Assembly: GCA_011033025.1 (NCBI GenBank)
Contig: WFMF01000456.1
Location: 1 to 64,000, forward strand
Source: Beroe forskalii
Taxonomy: Eukaryota; Ctenophora; Nuda; Beroida; Beroidae
Length of the DNA: 64,000 nt
Direction: 5' to 3'
Below, one piece after another: positions 58,757-64,000 of the stretch. A program made the position numbers and the translations under genes. A model generated the notes under the pieces. The model did not search any database. It had not been told where the DNA came from and was given only the letters and a program-made list of their open reading frames with translations. Numbering within the stretch: position 1 is the stretch's first letter; every line of letters begins with the position of its first letter.

Positions 58757-61700
58757 CATGTATGGTGGCCGAGGTGGCTAATGGCATTTTTTAAGCAATT
58801 GTTATTGTAATCAAAGTAAAATCAACCTAAAATAAAAATAAAATAAAAATAAAACCAAAATGAAATGAAAATAGAATGAAAATGAAATAAAAATGAAATG
58901 AAAATTTTAAAAAATCAAAATGAAATTCAAAATGAAATACAATCAAAGTAAAACCAAAATTAAATCAAAATAAAATCAAAATAAAACCAAAGTAAAATAG
59001 AAATAAAACCATTTTAAAATGAAAATAAAATGAAAACGAAATGAAAACGAAATGAAAATGAAAGTAAAATAAAAGTAAAATCAAAATAAAACCAGAATAA
59101 AACCAGAGCAAAACCAAAGGAAAATAAAAACCATTTTAAAATGAAAATAAAATGAAAATAAAATGAAAACGAAATGAAAATGAAAGTAAAATCAAAATAA
59201 AAGAAAATAAAAGTAAAACCAAAATTAAATCAAAATAAAATCAAAATAAAACTAAAGTAAAATAAAAATAAAACCATTTAAAATTTTTAGAGTTTAAAAA
59301 AAAGAAAAGAAAAAAAAAAAAAAAAGTAAACTTAAGAAAAAAAAAAAAAAATTAAAATTTCGAAAAATTTCGAAAAATTTTGAAAAAAAATCGCTCATGG
59401 CCGAGGTGGCTAATCTAGAATCTACAGCGCTGTATGAAAATTCGTGCGCAAATAAAGTTATGTTAAAGGAGTCTGCGCTCACTGACCCATATATCTCAAG
59501 ATCCACAAATAGTAGAGACATGATCGAGGTCATGTTTTGTTCATCTAAGACAGGAGTAGGTAATTGGCTATAAGAGAAGTTCTGATGACGTCATTATGAT
59601 GTCATTATGACGTCATCAACTTAGCGAAATTTTCTTGCTTGTTTAGCGAAAATAGGTCATCTTTGCGCATTTTTGACCAAGAAGGAATGGAGATAGCTCA
59701 GAAATGTTGAAAAATCGTTAGTTGGAAATTTAAAGAGCTTTCAGAAATTCATACGGATCATTGGGCTATCTCGATTTTTCATCGAGATATACGCGATTTT
59801 CTAAGGCACGGTGAAAAATCGATTTTGAAGTTTTAGAAGAAAACTGAAACGAGTGACATGTCCAAACTTACGACTTATCATGAGCTGAGACCGGCCAAAG
59901 TATGTTGGGCTAAGGCGAAATTATATAGTAGGCTATGTGGGAAATCGATTTGAGCCAATTTTGGTGCTGTGATGACGTCATCAAAATCGCGTAAAAACAC
60001 TAAAACAACGTATTTTGCGATAGATTGTTATTTTGCGCTACTTTGAACATCTCTTACTCAGAGAATTTTCATTGTATTATGTTTTACTTCAATACATTGC
60101 TTGTAGACCTCGAGATTTAGCTATAAAACGAGTTCCGTGGTGAACGGCCGAAAAATGTTACCATGGGAAGCCTCCAAAGATTGACCGCTAAATTATTGAG
60201 ATTACATCTATGATGAAAATTTGTACTGTAGCCAGCTATTCGTGATACGATGGTGAACTAATGTCTAATAATGGTTTTCATATTTCGCAGTAATTTGGGA
60301 GGGAAATAAGATGATGAAATTATGAAGGACGTGAATTCTCGTGGACATTTTGTAGAAATTACGGTATTTAAGGAAACTGGTATTTACACGTGAATTTCGA
60401 CTTGATTACATTGAAACAAGTTCAAATACGTTAAAGGTATGTGAAATTGAAGCCAGTTGTTGTTTTCAGCACGTGAGTTCACGTCAATGAGTTGTAGAAA
60501 TAAAGAATTATGTCAATTTTTATAATTTCAAGTAAGAATAACGTTGTTTCGGACTGCACGAGGCTTAGTAATGTTCGTCCGAACAGAAAAATCGATGTGA
60601 CAAAATGGACTGGCCACACCTAATTAAGCATTTAAGCAGGGGGCTACCACGAAAACCGTCCAAAATGTCGGTTATGGAGGTCCTATATACATATCCCCGG
60701 AACGAAACTTGAAAAAGAGATAGAAAACGATGAAAGGAGATGGGTTGAAATAAGCGAATTTACATTTGGTGAAACTCTGTTTGCACCATACCTTACGAGA
60801 CATATTTAAAAGGTACGAAATTTGGGGATTTTTCGAAAAAATCCCCATATTTTCGTTCCCCCAAAATTTAGATCCCCAAGATTATTTCCCCCAAATTAGT
60901 TAATTGCGGGTTTGTGATTTGAATTACAGTGCATAAAATATGGAATTCCCAGACAAATTTCAATAAGTATATCAGTGCAAAAGAGTTCAAAATATCTATA
61001 ATGCAGTTATTTCAAATAAAACCTTCTACACTCGACTCGATAAAAGGGATCTTGAACTGGAAATTCTACTACATCGATCACCTCAGTGATATTGGCCTTT
61101 CTGAAGTTCGGATTTATTCCCAAAAGTAACCTTATTTTTTCGAATTTGAAAAAAGGCGAAAATCCCCTAATTTAATTTGGGGAACGAAATTTGGGGATTT
61201 TTGAAAAAAATCCCCATATTTTCGAACCCCCAAAATTTCGATCCCCGGAATTATTGTCCCATGTTATTTTATCTTGTAAGGTAGTTATAATAGGCGGTTG
61301 AGAACGACGTTATTACTATGGTTGAATATGGTAAGTCAATGAAATAAGCGTCTAAATTTTCCCATGGGACCGTTTACAAAATTGACGTATTTTAATTTCT
61401 ACAACTCATTGACGTGAACTCACGTGCTGAAAAACAGCAACTGGCTTCAATTTCACATAAATTTATCGTATTTGAAGTTGTTTCAATGTAATCAAGTCGA
61501 AAATCACGTGTAAATACCAGTTTCTTTAAATCCCGTAATTTCTACAAAACGTCCACGAGACTTCACGTGCTTCAAATAACGATTTGACACTTTTTGACAG
61601 GATTAAACAGACCCATACTTCTCTCATGAGTCGGATACTTAATATATGACTAAGATTTATGTAGTGATGTACGGTATTGCATATGAATTGATTGTGTCGA

Positions 61701-63302
61701 GAAGAATAAAAATAAAATTTTAGTTTGATTCATAATTTCATCTTATATTTCCCTCCCAAATCACTGCGAGAAATATGAAAACCATTATTAGACATTAGTT
61801 CACCATCGTATCACAGAATAGCTGGCTACAGTGCAAATTTTCGTCATAGATGTAATCTCAATAATTTAGCGGTCAATCTTTGGAGGCTTCCCATGGCAAC
61901 ATTTTTCGACCGTTCACCACGAAACTCGTTTTATAGCTAAATCTCGAGGTCTACAAGCAATGTATTGAAGTAAAACATAATACAATGAAAACTCTCTGAG
62001 GAAGAGATGTTCAAAGTAGCGCAAAATAACAATCTATCGCAAAATACGTTGTTTTAGTGTTTTTACGCGATTTTGATGACGTCATCACAGCACCAAAATT
62101 GGCTCAAATCGATTTCCCACATAGCCTACTATACAATTTCGCCTTAGCCCAACATACTTTGGCCGGTCTCAGCTCATGATAAGTCGTAAGTTTTGACATG
62201 TCACTCGTTTAAGTTTTCTTCTAAAACTTCAAAATCGATTTTCACCGTGCCTTAGAAAATCGCGTATATCTCGATGAAAAATCGAGATAGCCCAATGATC
62301 CGTATGATTTTCTGAAAGCTCTTTAAATTTCCAACTAACGATTTTCAACATTTCTGAGCTATCTCCATTCCTTCTTGGTCAAAAATGCGCACAAAGATGA
62401 CCTATTTTCGCTAAACAAGCAAGAAAATTTCGCTAAGTTGATGACGTCATAATGACATCATAATGACGTCATCAGAACTTCTCTTATAGCCAATTACCTA
62501 CTCCTGTCTTAGATGAACAAAACATGACCTCGATCATGTCTCTAATATTTGTGGATCTTGAGATATGGGTCAGTGAGCGCAGACTCCTTTAACATAACTT
62601 TTGTTGCGCACGAATTTTCATACAGCGCGCACTGTAGATTCTAGATTAGCCACCTCGGCCATGAGCGATTTTTTTTCAAAATTTTTTCAAAATTTTTTTC
62701 ATTTTTTTTTTGTTTTTCTTAAATTTACTTTGTTTTTTGTTTTTTTTGTTTTTTTTAACTCCAAAATTTTTCAATGGTTTTATTTTTTATTTTACTTTAG
62801 TTTTATTTTGATTTTATTTTGATTTAATTTTGGTTTTACTTTTATTTTGTTTTATTTTGATTTTACTTTCATTTTCATTTCGTTTTCATTTTATTTTCAT
62901 TTTATTTTCATTTAAAAATGGTTTTATTTTACTTTGGTTTTACTTTAGTTTTATTCTGGTTTTATTTTGATTTTACTTTTATTTTGATTTTACTTTCATT
63001 TTCATTTCGTTTTCATTTCGTTTTCATTTTATTTTCATTTTAAAATGGTTTTATTTCTATCTTACTTTGGTTTTATTTTTGATTTTATTTTGATTTAATT
63101 TTTGGTTTTACTTTGATTGTATTTTATTTTGATTTTCATTTGATTTTTTAAATTTTCATTTCATTTTTATTTCATTTTCATTCTATTTTCATTTAATTTT
63201 GGTTTTATTTTTATTTTATTTTGATTTTAGGTTGATTTTACTTTGATTACAATAAAAATTGCTTAAAAAATGCCATTAGCCACCTCGGCCACCATAGCCA
63301 TG
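58757..63302. repeat. 4.5-kb imperfect palindrome with about 1.8-kb arms
   Basis: Left arm 58757 to about 60510 is the reverse complement, with many small differences, of about 61390-63302. The arms share GGTGGCCGAGGTGGCTAATG at the outer ends, an AAAATAAAATG-type simple region of about 550 bp (58810-59390; complement 62680-63250), GGCCGAGGTGGCTAATCTAG at the inner edge of that region, and a conserved stretch with paired TGACGTCAT motifs. The centre (about 60510-61390) is not inverted. Arm divergence argues against an assembly foldback artefact. Confidence 0.92.
60510..61390. other. Central spacer of the palindrome
   Basis: Contains two copies of AAATTTGGGGATTTTTCGAAA followed by AATCCCCATATTTTCG (about 60818 and 61187), each itself palindromic, and a 66-codon frame at 60929-61129 without family features. 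No transposase is seen. Confidence 0.65.
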
Positions 63303-64000
63303 TTAATTTATGAATTTAAATTTTAACGGAAAATAAGCTGAAAACGCTTTGGCTGCGTCGTCTGTCAATTAATCAAATTACTGAAATTGAAATTAAAGAT
63401 AATTAGTACATTTTATTTTTAATTGAAAAGAAACAGTACCTGCACTGAGACTGAATAAGGTTAATATGACACGCCTATCGTACAACAGCAAATTGTACGA
63501 TGACGTGTCGAGCTGACGTTTGTGTGGTTCTTTTTAATTTTATTATATTACTTTAGCAGTGTTGAAGCTTCATAACTTGTACGATTTTACCAGGTCAAAA
63601 CGTACACAATATTCATTAAATTTGCTATCTTGCTCAATCTCACGCCGTTTCTTTTCTACGACGATTTGAAATTGGCCGCCCATTGCCTGTGCCTGTTTGA
63701 ATATGATGAAATCATGCCTTTGAAGAAATTTTACAAATACAATTATATTCATTTTGTAATCGTATGTTTCATTGTCCAAATCGTTTTATACTTGAACAAG
63801 TAACTTGACCCACCATTTTCAATATCAGCTGCTGATAAGGGGCTAATTTCCTGACGGAGAAAATAAAAGAAATCTGAACCATTCTGAACGATTCTGAATT
63901 ATTTTGCTTGTACCGCTGCTGTTGCTATGATAATGAATAGGCCGACTTGCTTGTAAATTTGATTTTGATAGCCTGTTCAACTTCACCACGTTTTACAGCA
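63303..64000. other. No supported gene
   Basis: AT-rich. The 69-codon minus frame at 63570-63779 (with QAMGGQFQIVVEKKRREIEQ) could be an exon of a coiled-coil protein but has no other support. Confidence 0.4.

Noticed and set aside
58757-63302. Palindrome as an assembly foldback artefact
   Set aside because: The arms differ by many substitutions and indels and the centre is unique, unlike a copied-read artefact.

Overview
This is a window of animal nuclear DNA, probably from an aquatic invertebrate; I could not place it more precisely. Genes are split by many GT-AG introns, eukaryotic tRNA-Ser genes with internal promoters are present, and the encoded proteins include a lysosomal alpha-mannosidase, a phospholipase B-like protein, cysteine dioxygenase, the ciliary protein Flattop, a CAP-Gly protein and a PAN-domain secreted protein. 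All exon models were assembled by eye from splice sites, reading phase and family resemblance. A 100-base run of N at 35661-35760 is a scaffold gap.

Layout. 1-5505 is an inverted copy of 42490-44820. It carries a tRNA-Ser gene, a tRNA fragment and a broken copy of the CAP-Gly gene whose middle exon region is occupied by a 3.5 kb transposon. 5570-6164 holds the first three exons of cysteine dioxygenase (minus). 6666-8449 is a tandem duplication. 9062-15543 (minus) is a complete 14-exon PLBD gene (644 aa). 16564-31077 (plus) is a lysosomal alpha-mannosidase with 24 exons found and one expected exon not found. These two lysosomal hydrolase genes are head to head, about 1.0 kb between start codons. 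31078-38069 is intergenic: short hairpin elements, a satellite running into the gap, and GC-rich repeats. 38070-42110 (plus) is Flattop, with a minus-strand PAN-domain gene nested in its large intron. 43057-43982 (plus) is the CAP-Gly gene, followed by an inverted pair of tRNA-Ser genes. 45673-47035 (minus) is the 3' part of a membrane protein gene with another tRNA-Ser in its last intron. 52.8-57.8 kb holds a poorly resolved gene. 58757-63302 is a 4.5 kb imperfect palindrome.

The most striking feature is how often repeats coincide with splice sites. Four introns have minisatellites ending at or within a few bases of the 3' splice site, and in one the repeat unit is itself the acceptor plus the start of the exon. 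A short dispersed element (about 45 bp, bounded by TGACGTCA-like ends) sits at exon edges. In mannosidase intron 4 it is flanked by a 16-bp direct repeat of the exon end and supplies the working donor, which looks like an introner-type insertion. The same element appears to be the founder of the 36-bp array in mannosidase intron 17.
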